Positions 9,029-17,496 of a stretch of 64,000 bases of DNA are shown here, piece after piece (position 1 is the stretch's first letter; every line of letters starts with the position of its first letter). The notes under the pieces were generated by a model. It did not search any database. It saw nothing but the letters and a program-made list of their open reading frames with translations, and was not told the DNA's origin. Made by a program: the position numbers and the translations under genes. Location of the stretch: NCBI GenBank assembly GCA_034004605.1, contig JAVEWJ010000002.1:121284-185283 (forward strand). The letters run 5' to 3'. This stretch comes from JAVEWJ01 sp034004605. Its GTDB lineage: Bacteria; Patescibacteriota; Gracilibacteria; UBA1369; LOWO2-01-FULL-3.

Positions 9029-10303
9029 TTAAGAGGCGAAAATATTATCAAAAAATTTCTTAATTGCGAGTCTGTTTGTAATTGTAGCTTTAAGACTTCC
9101 TTTCTCAAAATCTTCCATAATTTTTTTGTGGTCTTTGTCTGAATAATATTTCTTGATTTCAGATAGCTCTTTTTCGATTTCTTCGTCCGTGACTTTTATA
9201 TCGTCGATTTCCATGGCTTTTCTTAGAGCAAGGCGTGCTTTAAGGCGTTTTTCAGCTTCTTTTTTGTGTTTTTCTTTAAATGCTTTTTCGTCCGTGTTGT
9301 TTTGCTTGTAGAAGTCTTCAAGTGTCATTTTTGAATTAGATAGTCTGTGCTCAAAATCATGAATAATGTATTCGGTTTCTTCATCTATCATTTCGTCCGG
9401 AAGGTCTACTGTAAAAGCTTCTATTAATTTTGAGATATATTCATCTTCAGCCTTTTGACGACCTTCCATCTTTTTTTGTTCTAAAACGGCGTCATTTAGC
9501 TCTTTTTTAAATTCTTCCACGCTTTGCTTTTTTGAACTGATTTTTTCGACCAATTCTTCGTTTAGTTCCGGCATTTCAGGCGTAAATACCGCCTTTATTT
9601 CCGTCTTGAAAGTGAGAGTTCGATTTTGAAAGTCTTTTTTATGGTAATCGCCAGGGAAAAGGACTTTTAGATCCTTAATGTCGCCTTTTTTGAGGCCTTC
9701 AAGCTGATCTTCAAAGGATTTTACTATCATGCCCTCTCCAAGAACAATCGGGTGATTTTTGGATGCTGTGTTCTCAACGGGTTTTCCGTCATCGTCGAAT
9801 CCTTCGAAATCAAGCTCGACCCTATCACCTTTTTTGGCTGGAGTATCAACTTCGTTCCATTTGATGTGGCGTTTTTTGAAATTGTCGATGATTTCCGAGA
9901 TTTCCTTTTCGGTCACCTTAGGTTCCTCGATTTTTACTTTTATAGATTTGTGGTCTTTGAGAGTGCCTTCGGGAAAAACGGCTACGGTTAGAGTGTATTT
10001 GAAGGGAGTTTGGCTGTCTACCTGTAGTGATGGCCGTGAAATTACATTTAATTTCTCTTTTAAAATGACTTCCACGTAATATTTTTGGATGGCTTTTTCT
10101 TTGGATTCTTCGGAAATATAGGTCTCGCCGAGCTTTTGGACAAGCATTTCTTCGGGAACATGGCCTTTTCTAAAGCCCTTTATTTCCACTTTTTCGGAAA
10201 GATCTTTTAGTGTTTCGGCTCTATGTTTTGAGATGTCTTCGTCGCTTAATTCAAAAGAAATTTGGATTTTTGACTTTTCAAGCGGTTTAATTTCGTAATT
10301 CAT
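9029..10303 (-). CDS. tig: Trigger factor
   Basis: Ribosome-bound peptidyl-prolyl isomerase/chaperone, 424 aa. The N-terminal ribosome-binding domain contains the signature region GFRKGHVPEEMLVQKLG. The FKBP-type PPIase domain is at about 150-240 (GDRVELDFEGF, then LGEGMIVKSFEDQLEGLKKG). A long charged helical C-terminal domain follows and is normal for the family. Its promoter lies back to back with that of the 1073-aa gene at 10408. Confidence 0.95.
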   Translation of the reverse strand: MNYEIKPLEKSKIQISFELSDEDISKHRAETLKDLSEKVEIKGFRKGHVPEEMLVQKLGETYISEESKEKAIQKYYVEVILKEKLNVISRPSLQVDSQTPFKYTLTVAVFPEGTLKDHKSIKVKIEEPKVTEKEISEIIDNFKKRHIKWNEVDTPAKKGDRVELDFEGFDDDGKPVENTASKNHPIVLGEGMIVKSFEDQLEGLKKGDIKDLKVLFPGDYHKKDFQNRTLTFKTEIKAVFTPEMPELNEELVEKISSKKQSVEEFKKELNDAVLEQKKMEGRQKAEDEYISKLIEAFTVDLPDEMIDEETEYIIHDFEHRLSNSKMTLEDFYKQNNTDEKAFKEKHKKEAEKRLKARLALRKAMEIDDIKVTDEEIEKELSEIKKYYSDKDHKKIMEDFEKGSLKATITNRLAIKKFFDNIFAS

Positions 10304-10339
10304 TGTAGTTTTGGCTAATTTATTTGAGTTTACCCAAGC

Positions 10340-10367
10340 ATTATATTTTAAACAATTGCCTTTGCAA
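10340..10367 (-). promoter_or_regulatory. Promoter of tig
   Basis: On the - strand: -35 TTGCAA (10367-10362), 16-nt spacer, -10 TATAAT (10345-10340), about 37 nt before the tig ATG. It interlocks with the divergent promoter at 10356-10384; the -35 boxes are adjacent. Confidence 0.6.
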
Positions 10368-10384
10368 GGGATTTATGGTAAAAT
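10356..10384 (+). promoter_or_regulatory. Promoter of the 1073-aa gene
   Basis: -35 TTGCCT (10356-10361), 17-nt spacer, -10 TAAAAT (10379-10384) preceded by TGG (extended -10). The same TGG-TATAAT style recurs at 15170, 46044 and 49617. The ATG at 10408 follows a 'aacaaaaat' leader without a Shine-Dalgarno. Confidence 0.6.
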
Positions 10385-10407
10385 GATGAGAAAATAAAAA
10401 CAAAAAT

Positions 10408-13400
10408 ATGTTTGAGAAGAGGTTTTTATATTATGCAGATGATTATGCTTACTACAAACTTAAGGAAACAAGACTTATTTATAATACAAATGTTCCAAGC
10501 AATCCTGGACAAAGTCCAAGTTTAAGTCAGCTTCCTGATGATTTTGAAGCGCAAAATAAAAGAAGTATGGTTTTACACGATACTCAAATAGGTCTTTCTA
10601 CTGTTTTAAGCCAGGAGGAAAAGGATAAAATTGATTCGATTAATAAGGCGAAAGATGAAATTTCCACTTTTGATAATTCTTACGGGTATGAAAATGACCC
10701 TGTAAAAATCGAGGAGTTTGAAGTTGAATCTAAAAAGAGCGAGGACGAATTTAGTCCGATGACACTTTCGAAGCTTAAAGAAGAGACGAATCCCGATTAT
10801 AAAAACTGGAATTATACAAATAACGAAGGACTTTCGAAAATCCTTGTGGAGCTTCGGGCAATGAAAATCAATACAGACTCTCCTTTTTACAAATCGTTGT
10901 TTTCAATACTGTATAATGCGAACGCTTATATTACAGATGGGGATTTTCCCGCAGGAGTTGAAGCTAGAATTTTTGCGGATCCGATTAAATATGAAGCTGA
11001 AATCGGTCAAATTGTTGATAAGGATAAAAACTTTAATGGCAAGCTATATATTGCTTCCATTAAACATATTATCGCCATTCAACAAATGTTTCTTAAGGTT
11101 GATGTTGATACTTTTGTGTCGGAAGAAGCTTCTTGGGGAGATAAAGCAGGTGATAAATTAAATGGTGTTGTCGGAGATATCGGTAAAGATTTTAAGAAAG
11201 CTCTTAAAGAAAAGAACTTACCAAAACTCTTAATGTATGGATTTGGTGGATTTTTGGCTTACAAGGCAGGGCAAGAAATATGGGATACTAAAGGAGGCAA
11301 AGGTGGTCTTTATATAGGCGGTCTTGCGGCTCTTGTGTATTTAACTGGAAATGGAAAAGCTTTTGAGAAATATTTAAATACTCAGGGTATAACGCCGGAT
11401 AAAGCAATTGACCAAATCATGGATTATTCCGGAGATGGAGGTGCTTTGAAAGGTTTTTTGGAATCAATAGGTGCAAATCGTGAAAACCTGGAAGATATTT
11501 TGGGAAGTGTTCCAAATTCAGTTGATAATCTTGAATATATTGTGAATCAAAGCTCAAGCCCCGCTTCCATAGAGGTAAAAAGAAGGGGAATAGACGAAGA
11601 AACCCTTACAAAACTTAAAGATACTAATTTGGCAGATCTGATTGAACTTAAAAAAATGTCTGATCAGACCGATCCTATGGCGAAATTTATCCCTCCCAAT
11701 CATGAGGTTCTAAAAGGCATATTTCCTGAATATAGGTTTGTAAAAAATCCTGTTTTCAGGAAAGAAACGGAACTTGCGGAAATAAAAAAGCAATCGGGAA
11801 TTCTTGAAACCGGAGGCATAGATTCTTCTTTTACGAATTATGTAGATATGGGAAAGATGATTTTTAATATCGTGGCCGCCATGCAAATCGGTTATGACGA
11901 TATTGTAAAGCCAAATGATAATAAATATAGTAGAATGTCCTTTGATGAAGCAATGAAGAGCCCCGAGTGCGAGGGAATGAAAGTAAGGCATTTTCTGCAT
12001 GCTCTAAGAGAATACACGATTAAAGACTTTAAAGAAGCGGTGGAGAGTTTCTTTGCATTTTCAGACAAAGCGCTTGGTGATAAAAAAGATGATTTTGATT
12101 TGAAAATAAATTCTCAAAACCGAAAAACCGGAATATACAATGTGACCGTTTTTGGCATGCCAATGAGGGCTTTTAAAGACACTGCTACTAGTCAAATTAT
12201 ACTTTACCTGACTGAAGATTTGCCAGATGGAGAACCCGTAAATGAAAATCATAAGGTGTTTTTAGTTTTGCCGGATGAGCTTAAAGATGGTGTTTTTGAA
12301 CAAAAGTTTTCTGAAATTGTGATGAAAGATAAAGAAAAAATAGAAACGACCATTCCGAGTAAAACTGTCGAAATCATGGGTAAAAAGTATGAAAAAAAAG
12401 ATATGGAAATCGGAGATTTCAAGAGGGTTTCCGGTGTTTGGGTGATAAATGTGGTATCCAAATCCGAAAAAGCCAATGGAAACGAGGTAATTCTTTATGT
12501 AGGTGAGGTCAATTTTGATGCAAAAGGTAAACCGGTCGTGAAATTTTCCGAAAGGACAGATTTTAAAGATAAAAAGACAAGATATGAGGCTAAAATCAGT
12601 GCTGAAGCTGTTTTGGACAACTCTAGTTTCGTTCATATCAAAGAAATTTTCACAAACAGAAATCTGATGGATGCGAGCTTTACGGATCCACTTGAATTTG
12701 AGCCAGTTAAATTAACAACAGATGGAGATTTTGAGTTTAAATTGAATGGCTTATCTTTAAAAGCAATTTACGACAAAGATAAGAACACTTATGAAGTGTA
12801 TTCTCTTAATGATAACCTATTTAAATTTGAAGCCCCAAGCGATTTCAAAAATGGACTTTTGGTAGATACTTTTGTAAAACCTCATGAAGCAGAAATTTTG
12901 AAGGGAGGAAAAATAACTTTTAACGGAAAAGAATATCAAGATTCAGATAAAACAATAGATAATATTTATTGGGATTCTGGAAAGAAAGCCTTTGTCGCTC
13001 GCATTGTCTCTAAAGACGATCAAAAAATCCACTTACAAGATGCTATAATTAAATTTGACGAAAATAATAATCCACAATTAGAATTTAATATCGCAACTCA
13101 GGTTAAATTAGAAGAGGTGGCTAAACAACAATCAATAGCAGATCAAGTTGACCAACTTAACGAGGTGAATGAGACTTTAAAAACAATTTCCCGGCCATTT
13201 TCCGGAGGTATTGGTAACCTTGACGGATATAAATCACCTGATAATTACGAAATTTCTCCAGATGGTAAAGAAATTACTATAAAAACTTTTGGTCATTCTT
13301 TTATTCTATATAAAGAAGATGAAAATCAATGGAATTTTAAAGAGTCCAAACTTTATGCGTACAAAGGCTATACATTACAACAAGCTATCATCATGGCTGA

Positions 13401-13629
13401 CTTTGCTAATAAGGTTTTTGAGGCAAGGAAAGGGGTAAGTAAAGAAATTCCAATATTTTTTTTGGAAGGCGAATTTGTTTTCGGAATTAAAACTTCCTGG
13501 ACTCAAACTAAAGCCAAAACTTTTTTACCAAAAAATGAAGTCGCTCTTATGAGAAAGTTTTTTCCAAATAAAGACTATATCGGTTGGACAAATAATGTCA
13601 TAAAACGCGTTGGCGACCTTTTCTCTTAA
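10408..13629 (+). CDS. Large hypothetical protein with central membrane segments
   Basis: 1073 aa, not recognised. Residues 1-255 are mostly charged. A glycine-rich hydrophobic stretch at about 270-315 (YGFGGFLAYKAG, then GGLYIGGLAALVYLTG) could be one or two membrane helices. The part from about 560 on is beta-rich and seems internally duplicated: a block near 615-720 (LPDELKDGVFEQKF, VEIMGKKYEKKD, NVVSKSEKANGNEVIL) resembles one near 805-900 (APSDFKNGLLVDTF, ITFNGKEYQDSD, RIVSKDDQKIHLQDAI). No signal peptide. It has its own promoter and stands alone between tig and the ncRNA. A lineage-specific structural or surface-associated role is possible; no function is assigned. Confidence 0.75.
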   Translation: MFEKRFLYYADDYAYYKLKETRLIYNTNVPSNPGQSPSLSQLPDDFEAQNKRSMVLHDTQIGLSTVLSQEEKDKIDSINKAKDEISTFDNSYGYENDPVKIEEFEVESKKSEDEFSPMTLSKLKEETNPDYKNWNYTNNEGLSKILVELRAMKINTDSPFYKSLFSILYNANAYITDGDFPAGVEARIFADPIKYEAEIGQIVDKDKNFNGKLYIASIKHIIAIQQMFLKVDVDTFVSEEASWGDKAGDKLNGVVGDIGKDFKKALKEKNLPKLLMYGFGGFLAYKAGQEIWDTKGGKGGLYIGGLAALVYLTGNGKAFEKYLNTQGITPDKAIDQIMDYSGDGGALKGFLESIGANRENLEDILGSVPNSVDNLEYIVNQSSSPASIEVKRRGIDEETLTKLKDTNLADLIELKKMSDQTDPMAKFIPPNHEVLKGIFPEYRFVKNPVFRKETELAEIKKQSGILETGGIDSSFTNYVDMGKMIFNIVAAMQIGYDDIVKPNDNKYSRMSFDEAMKSPECEGMKVRHFLHALREYTIKDFKEAVESFFAFSDKALGDKKDDFDLKINSQNRKTGIYNVTVFGMPMRAFKDTATSQIILYLTEDLPDGEPVNENHKVFLVLPDELKDGVFEQKFSEIVMKDKEKIETTIPSKTVEIMGKKYEKKDMEIGDFKRVSGVWVINVVSKSEKANGNEVILYVGEVNFDAKGKPVVKFSERTDFKDKKTRYEAKISAEAVLDNSSFVHIKEIFTNRNLMDASFTDPLEFEPVKLTTDGDFEFKLNGLSLKAIYDKDKNTYEVYSLNDNLFKFEAPSDFKNGLLVDTFVKPHEAEILKGGKITFNGKEYQDSDKTIDNIYWDSGKKAFVARIVSKDDQKIHLQDAIIKFDENNNPQLEFNIATQVKLEEVAKQQSIADQVDQLNEVNETLKTISRPFSGGIGNLDGYKSPDNYEISPDGKEITIKTFGHSFILYKEDENQWNFKESKLYAYKGYTLQQAIIMADFANKVFEARKGVSKEIPIFFLEGEFVFGIKTSWTQTKAKTFLPKNEVALMRKFFPNKDYIGWTNNVIKRVGDLFS

Positions 13630-13703
13630 GGATATTTCTTTAAATCCTAATTTTTTATTTGAGATGGATTATTAAGTTTGTTTCACTTTTTTCAAAAATT
13701 CCC

Positions 13704-13731
13704 TTGATTTATTTTGAAAGTTAAGTATATT
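13704..13731 (+). promoter_or_regulatory. Promoter of candidate ncRNA
   Basis: -35 TTGATT (13704-13709), 16-nt spacer, -10 TATATT (13726-13731). No open reading frame follows; the next signal downstream is a terminator at 13963. Confidence 0.5.
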
Positions 13732-13737
13732 GATATT

Positions 13738-13998
13738 GTATTTCGAATACACAAGATTATTTAATTGTTTAGAGAAAGCGGTAAAGAGTTTCTGCTAGGG
13801 TCTAAGGCAGGTTAAATATAAGACCAATTGACAAATGAGCTGTTCCGCAGTTCTAAATAATCTCTTGCTAGACTAGGTGCGTCAGGCTTTCACTTGATGA
13901 AACGCGTGATACTCCCTAAATCAGGCAGGTCCCTTTGCCCAAGTTGGTAAAGGTGCATAAAAAAAGACTTCTCAAGTTTCTTGGAAAGTCTTTTTTTG
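13738..13998 (+). ncRNA. Candidate structured non-coding RNA (class unknown, 6S-like size)
   Basis: A roughly 260-nt stretch without a plausible ORF, framed by its own promoter and a strong intrinsic terminator. Stems visible: GAGCTG/CAGTTC closing a 5-nt loop at 13837-13853; TTTCA/TGAAA around 13890-13906; and an 8-bp stem CCTTTGCC/GGTAAAGG with a 6-nt loop at 13932-13953, flanked by GCA/TGC. A longer pairing of CTGC-TAGGG with CCCTA-GCAG could close the middle. Size and placement would fit 6S RNA. Diagnostic sequences of RNase P RNA, tmRNA and SRP RNA are not present. The class is undecided. Confidence 0.45.
13963..13996 (+). terminator. Intrinsic terminator of candidate ncRNA
   Basis: AAAGACTT (13963-13970) pairs with AAGTCTTT (13986-13993), with an inner CAAG/CTTG pairing, followed by a T-run. 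Confidence 0.75.
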
Positions 13999-13999
13999 T

Positions 14000-14028
14000 T
14001 TGCCTTTTTTAGTAACATCAATTAAGAT
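14000..14028 (+). promoter_or_regulatory. Promoter of tRNA-His
   Basis: -35 TTGCCT (14000-14005), 17-nt spacer, -10 TAAGAT (14023-14028), 20 nt before the tRNA. Confidence 0.5.
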
Positions 14029-14047
14029 AAGCGCGCAAAAAGCACAT

Positions 14048-14125
14048 GGTGAGCTTAGCTCAGTTGGTTAGAGCATCGGGTTGTGGTCCCGGGGGTCATG
14101 GGTTCGAATCCCATAGCTCACCCCA
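14048..14125 (+). tRNA. tRNA-His (GTG)
   Basis: Full cloverleaf: acceptor GTGAGCT/AGCTCAC, D arm AGCTCAGTTGGTTAGAGC, anticodon loop TTGTGGT giving anticodon GTG, T loop TTCGAAT. The extra G at 14048 (G-1) faces C73 at 14122, the identity pair of tRNA-His, and CCA is encoded at 14123-14125. Confidence 0.97.
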
Positions 14126-14181
14126 TAAACTTTCGGAAGGATTTTTGCAATAATTAATTTTACGCAACTTTTGAATGCTTC

Positions 14182-14811
14182 TTAAGGCTTTAACAACTCT
14201 TTTTCTTTTAAATCAAGAACTCCCCGAAGAATAAAATTTGCGAAATACTGAATTTTTTGGTCTTCCATTAAGACATTATGCTGTTTTGTGTATTCAAAAA
14301 TTATAAAAGAGGTAAGTTCGGTAAGTTTTTTTTCTAAAATTAAGCCGTTTTCACTGTGAATAAGAGATTTTTTAAGTATTTTTTCATTATTTTCTAGCGC
14401 GTAATCTATCAATGATTTAATCCACAAATTCAGCTCTACCTTCATTAGAGGGCTGAAATCAGTCTCTTCACCGAATATTGCAATTTTCGTCTCTGATGGA
14501 TCAAGCTCCCCTAAAATGCTTTCTATTTCTTTATTTGAAAGACGAATAATAGCTAGTATAAAGCCGGCTGGGATGTTTTTTTCCAGACAATCCGTGATTT
14601 TACTAACCAAAACTGTGTTTTTCGAATTTTTAATAAAATCAAGGAGGATTTTGTATAAATCCTCCTCTTTCTTTTTATGCTTTTGTTCTTTCTTTTTGGC
14701 AGCCCGCATCTCTTTCGCAGCTTTTTGCATTTTTTCCTCGAATGCTTGAATTTCCGCTTGGCTTAGCCCCTCTTTCTTATCTGACGCGCCGAAAACTTCA
14801 AAGTTTTCCAT
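14182..14811 (-). CDS. Hypothetical protein, charged N-terminal coiled coil
   Basis: 209 aa, not recognised. Residues 18-55 are a Lys/Glu/Ala-rich helix (AEIQAFEEKMQKAAKEM, then AAKKKEQKHKKKEED) likely to be a coiled coil or RNA-contacting segment. The rest is predicted helical with no catalytic motif. There is no signal peptide or membrane segment. It begins 3 nt after rpmA and is surely cotranscribed with it, which hints at a ribosome- or translation-related job, but that is only context. Confidence 0.7.
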   Translation of the reverse strand: MENFEVFGASDKKEGLSQAEIQAFEEKMQKAAKEMRAAKKKEQKHKKKEEDLYKILLDFIKNSKNTVLVSKITDCLEKNIPAGFILAIIRLSNKEIESILGELDPSETKIAIFGEETDFSPLMKVELNLWIKSLIDYALENNEKILKKSLIHSENGLILEKKLTELTSFIIFEYTKQHNVLMEDQKIQYFANFILRGVLDLKEKELLKP

Positions 14812-14814
14812 TTA

Positions 14815-15093
14815 TTAAACGGCGGTTACATCTACAAAAATATCTTTGTATTTTCTTCCGTTGAATTTTTTCACCGATTTTTCTCTGTAGTTGACTACCC
14901 CATCGGCAAGCGAAAAAATTGTAAAATCTTTTCCCATTCCAACATTTTTACCGGGGAAATATTTTGTACCTCTTTGTCTGATAATAATTCCACCCGCTTT
15001 AACGGCTTGGTCTCCATACACCTTTACTCCCAGTCTTTTGGCCTTGGAATCTCGGCCGTTTTTGGTACTACCACCCGCTTTTTTATGTGACAT
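14815..15093 (-). CDS. rpmA: 50S ribosomal protein L27
   Basis: 92 aa. The N-terminus MSHKKAGGSTKNGRDSKAKR and the following LGVKVYGDQAVKAGGIIIRQ and GTKYFPGKNVGMG blocks are canonical L27. Its N-terminal tail reaches the peptidyl-transferase centre. There is no cleavable N-terminal extension of the Firmicutes type. rplU does not precede it here, so the common rplU-rpmA pair is split. Followed by a 209-aa gene after 3 nt. Confidence 0.97.
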   Translation of the reverse strand: MSHKKAGGSTKNGRDSKAKRLGVKVYGDQAVKAGGIIIRQRGTKYFPGKNVGMGKDFTIFSLADGVVNYREKSVKKFNGRKYKDIFVDVTAV

Positions 15094-15148
15094 ATTTGTG
15101 ATTGTTATCTTATTTTTGCCCGTGTATATTAAAAGCTTTGTTTTGTTT

Positions 15149-15178
15149 TTGCAAGATTAAATCGTTTTGTGGTATAAT
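15149..15178 (+). promoter_or_regulatory. Promoter of the M23 peptidase gene
   Basis: -35 TTGCAA (15149-15154), 18-nt spacer, -10 TATAAT (15173-15178) with TGG extension. The start at 15201 leaves a very short leader. Confidence 0.6.
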
Positions 15179-15200
15179 TATATGAATAAATTATGCATTT

Positions 15201-16661
15201 ATGGGCTTATTTTCGAGAAAAATCAGATTTTCAGTCCTTATTTTGGTCTTATTAACAAGCACCGTGGGGCTAGGTGTAGCGGACAGTTTGGAAAACGATG
15301 CTCAAATTTTAAAATTTAAGATAGAACAGGGCTTTAAAGATGCAAAAACAGAACTTAGACAAGTTCAAAACGATGTATCTGACACCAAATATCATCTCTC
15401 CAAGATAGCCGAAACCAAAGTGGATCTGGAATATCAGCTTCGAAACTTGCAGGAAGCGATTTCAAACACTGAAGAAAGACTTTCTCTTTTGATAGATCAA
15501 AGTGTAGAAACTGAAAACGAAATAGCTCTTATTGAAGAAAAAATTGATATTGGAGAAATCGCTTTTGAGTATCAAAAGCAGGTTCTCGAGGACTATATCG
15601 AGATATTATACATTGAAGAAAGCAAATATTTTGAATTTGGAAAAAATGACTTTTCCCCTTTGAAACTACTTCTTTCTGATGAAAGCATAGGGGAAAATCT
15701 TAAAAATTTGGAGTATTTAAATCTTTTAAACGAAACCGCATTTCATATTCTTGATAAGTTAAACCAAATTTCCTTTGATTTGGAAACTTTAAAATCCGAT
15801 TTATCTGAAAAAAGCAATTCTCTAATAGCTCTTAAAGATCAGACTTTTAAAGAAAAACAGAATTTAATTGAGCAACAACAGGCAAAAAAGACCTTTTTGG
15901 CTTCAACAAAGGGTCAAGAACAAATTTATCTACAACTTCTCGAACAAAGCAAACTCGAACAAAATGACGCGGCTTCGACTGTTAAAATACTTAATCAAGC
16001 CATTCGTGATATAGAAAAAGAAATCGGTGACACGGGCACTTTTGATCCGAGCAAATATAAAAATCTGCTTGGAATGGACTTTTCGACAATCAGTGAATTT
16101 AGAAAGAACTATATCTTAAACGGTGGTGGCGCGGTGTTTGATTGGCCGGTTGATCCGTTTAAAGGACTTTCCGCCTATTTTAGAGATCCGGGTTATGCGG
16201 GGGTGTTTGGAGTTCGTCATAATGCTATCGATATTCCGGCTTATCAAGGAAGCCTTGTTCGAAGTGCGGCCGATGGAATCGTTTATAAAACTAAAGATAA
16301 CGGCTATGGTTACAGCTATATAATTGTCGCTCATGCGGATGGATTTTCCACAGTTTATGGTCATATTTCAAAAATTATGGTAAGTCCGGGAGAAGTGGTT
16401 TCCATGGGAAGTATTTTGGGTCTTTCCGGTGGTATGCCGGGCACACTTGGAGCCGGATATATGACTACGGGACCGCATTTGCATTTTGAGATGATGAAAG
16501 ACGGCGAATATATTGATCCTTTGTACTATTTGCCATTATTCGTTTTAACCGAAGAACAAGTTGAATGGCTTCCTGATGTGTATTTGGAACTTTGGAGGCT
16601 TTCCGTTTTGCAAAAATCGGGTGGGAAAATCGAGAGAAATACTGTCGAGTTTTCCGAATAA
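15201..16661 (+). CDS. Secreted M23 metallopeptidase / EnvC-like murein hydrolase (activator)
   Basis: 486 aa. A signal peptide (KIRFSVLILVLLTSTVGLGV) leads into long coiled coils at about 30-275, then a LytM/M23 domain at about 310-430. Zinc-site motifs are visible: GVRHNAIDIPAYQG in the position of the HxGxD motif (H-N-A-I-D), and HLHFEM (the HxH motif). This arrangement of coiled coil plus LytM matches EnvC/NlpD-type proteins that cut peptidoglycan or activate amidases at division. The first motif has the normal H...D pair, so it may be enzymatically active. A short C-terminal tail of ~50 residues follows the peptidase domain. Own promoter; nth follows 35 nt downstream. Confidence 0.88.
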   Translation: MGLFSRKIRFSVLILVLLTSTVGLGVADSLENDAQILKFKIEQGFKDAKTELRQVQNDVSDTKYHLSKIAETKVDLEYQLRNLQEAISNTEERLSLLIDQSVETENEIALIEEKIDIGEIAFEYQKQVLEDYIEILYIEESKYFEFGKNDFSPLKLLLSDESIGENLKNLEYLNLLNETAFHILDKLNQISFDLETLKSDLSEKSNSLIALKDQTFKEKQNLIEQQQAKKTFLASTKGQEQIYLQLLEQSKLEQNDAASTVKILNQAIRDIEKEIGDTGTFDPSKYKNLLGMDFSTISEFRKNYILNGGGAVFDWPVDPFKGLSAYFRDPGYAGVFGVRHNAIDIPAYQGSLVRSAADGIVYKTKDNGYGYSYIIVAHADGFSTVYGHISKIMVSPGEVVSMGSILGLSGGMPGTLGAGYMTTGPHLHFEMMKDGEYIDPLYYLPLFVLTEEQVEWLPDVYLELWRLSVLQKSGGKIERNTVEFSE

Positions 16662-16696
16662 TTGCGGTATTTTGTTTTCGTAATATAAATATTTTT

Positions 16697-17329
16697 ATGA
16701 ACGATTTTTTGACGATTTTGCAAAATGAATATCCGGATGCTAAAATTGCTCTTGATTATGAGAACGGTTTTCAGCTCCTTGTGGCAGTGATTTTGTCCGC
16801 GCAATGCACAGATGAAAGGGTCAACAAAGTAACACCTTCGCTTTTCGACAAATATCCGGATGCGAAAGCCTTCTCTGAGGCCGATATTGAAGATATAAAA
16901 AAGATGATTTTTTCGACGGGTTTTTACAATAATAAAGCCAAAAATATTCTTGCGGCTTCAAAAATAGTAGTTTCGGAGTTTGGAGGTGAAATCCCGAAAA
17001 CCATGAATGAGATGCTAATAATACCTGGTGTTGCAAGAAAGACCGCCAACGTGGTTTTAAGCGAGCTTTACCGGGTTTTTGAAGGGATTACGGTAGATAC
17101 ACATGTGATAAGGCTTGCGGGCCGCCTTGGGCTTGTGGATGATAAATTAGTGAAATCAAAGAATGCCGTAAAAATCGAGCAAGAACTTATGAAAATTGTG
17201 CCGAAAAAATATTGGGGATTATTCCCCCATTTTCTTATTTTGCACGGAAGAAATGTGTGCAAGGCAAAAAAGCCGAATTGTAAAGGATGTGCGCTTAATA
17301 AAGTGTGTCCCTCAAGTGGAAAAGTGTAA
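16697..17329 (+). CDS. nth: Endonuclease III
   Basis: DNA glycosylase/AP lyase that removes oxidised pyrimidines. The 210 aa start at the ATG at 16697 (MNDFLTILQNEYPDAK), which gives family length; an upstream in-frame start at 16592 would lie inside the preceding gene and adds no conserved sequence. It shows LSAQCTDERVN, the HhH motif IPGVARKTANVVLSEL with the catalytic Lys, the VDTHVIRLAGRLGL block with the catalytic Asp, and the 4Fe-4S cluster cysteines C-x6-C-x2-C-x5-C in NVCKAKKPNCKGCALNKVC. Typical and complete. Confidence 0.95.
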   Translation: MNDFLTILQNEYPDAKIALDYENGFQLLVAVILSAQCTDERVNKVTPSLFDKYPDAKAFSEADIEDIKKMIFSTGFYNNKAKNILAASKIVVSEFGGEIPKTMNEMLIIPGVARKTANVVLSELYRVFEGITVDTHVIRLAGRLGLVDDKLVKSKNAVKIEQELMKIVPKKYWGLFPHFLILHGRNVCKAKKPNCKGCALNKVCPSSGKV

Positions 17330-17369
17330 AAATTTTTTTTTGGGGGGGGTTAGGCTTTTTGAAAATTGA

Positions 17370-17398
17370 TTGACGAGATGGGTCCGGATTGGTAGATT
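17370..17398 (+). promoter_or_regulatory. Promoter of tRNA-Gln
   Basis: -35 TTGACG (17370-17375), 17-nt spacer, -10 TAGATT (17393-17398), 24 nt before the tRNA. A run of eight G follows a T-run just upstream (17342-17349). Confidence 0.5.
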
Positions 17399-17421
17399 TT
17401 ATTCGCTTTAATAAATCTCAA

Positions 17422-17496
17422 TGGGGCGTGGCCAAGTGGTAAGGCAGCGGGTTTTGGTCCCGCCATTCGTGGGTTCGAGTCCTACCGCCCCAGCCA
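17422..17496 (+). tRNA. tRNA-Gln (TTG), integration site of the element
   Basis: Acceptor TGGGGCG/CGCCCCA, anticodon stem GCGGG/CCCGC with loop TTTTGGT giving anticodon TTG, T loop TTCGAGT, discriminator G at 17493 and encoded CCA at 17494-17496. The tRNA is intact. Integration took place exactly at its 3' end, and the last 15 nt also encode, on the other strand, the C-terminus of the element's recombinase. Confidence 0.96.

Noticed and set aside
13738..13998. tmRNA, RNase P RNA or SRP RNA
   Set aside because: No CCA-ended tRNA-like domain or tag peptide, no conserved P4 sequence, no SRP GNAR/GGAA loop.
16592..16696. Longer N-terminus for endonuclease III
   Set aside because: It overlaps the end of the M23 gene and is out of family length.
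17338..17349. T9-G8 homopolymer before tRNA-Gln as a phase-variation tract
   Set aside because: It lies outside any gene and before the promoter; possible sequencing noise, no target to switch.
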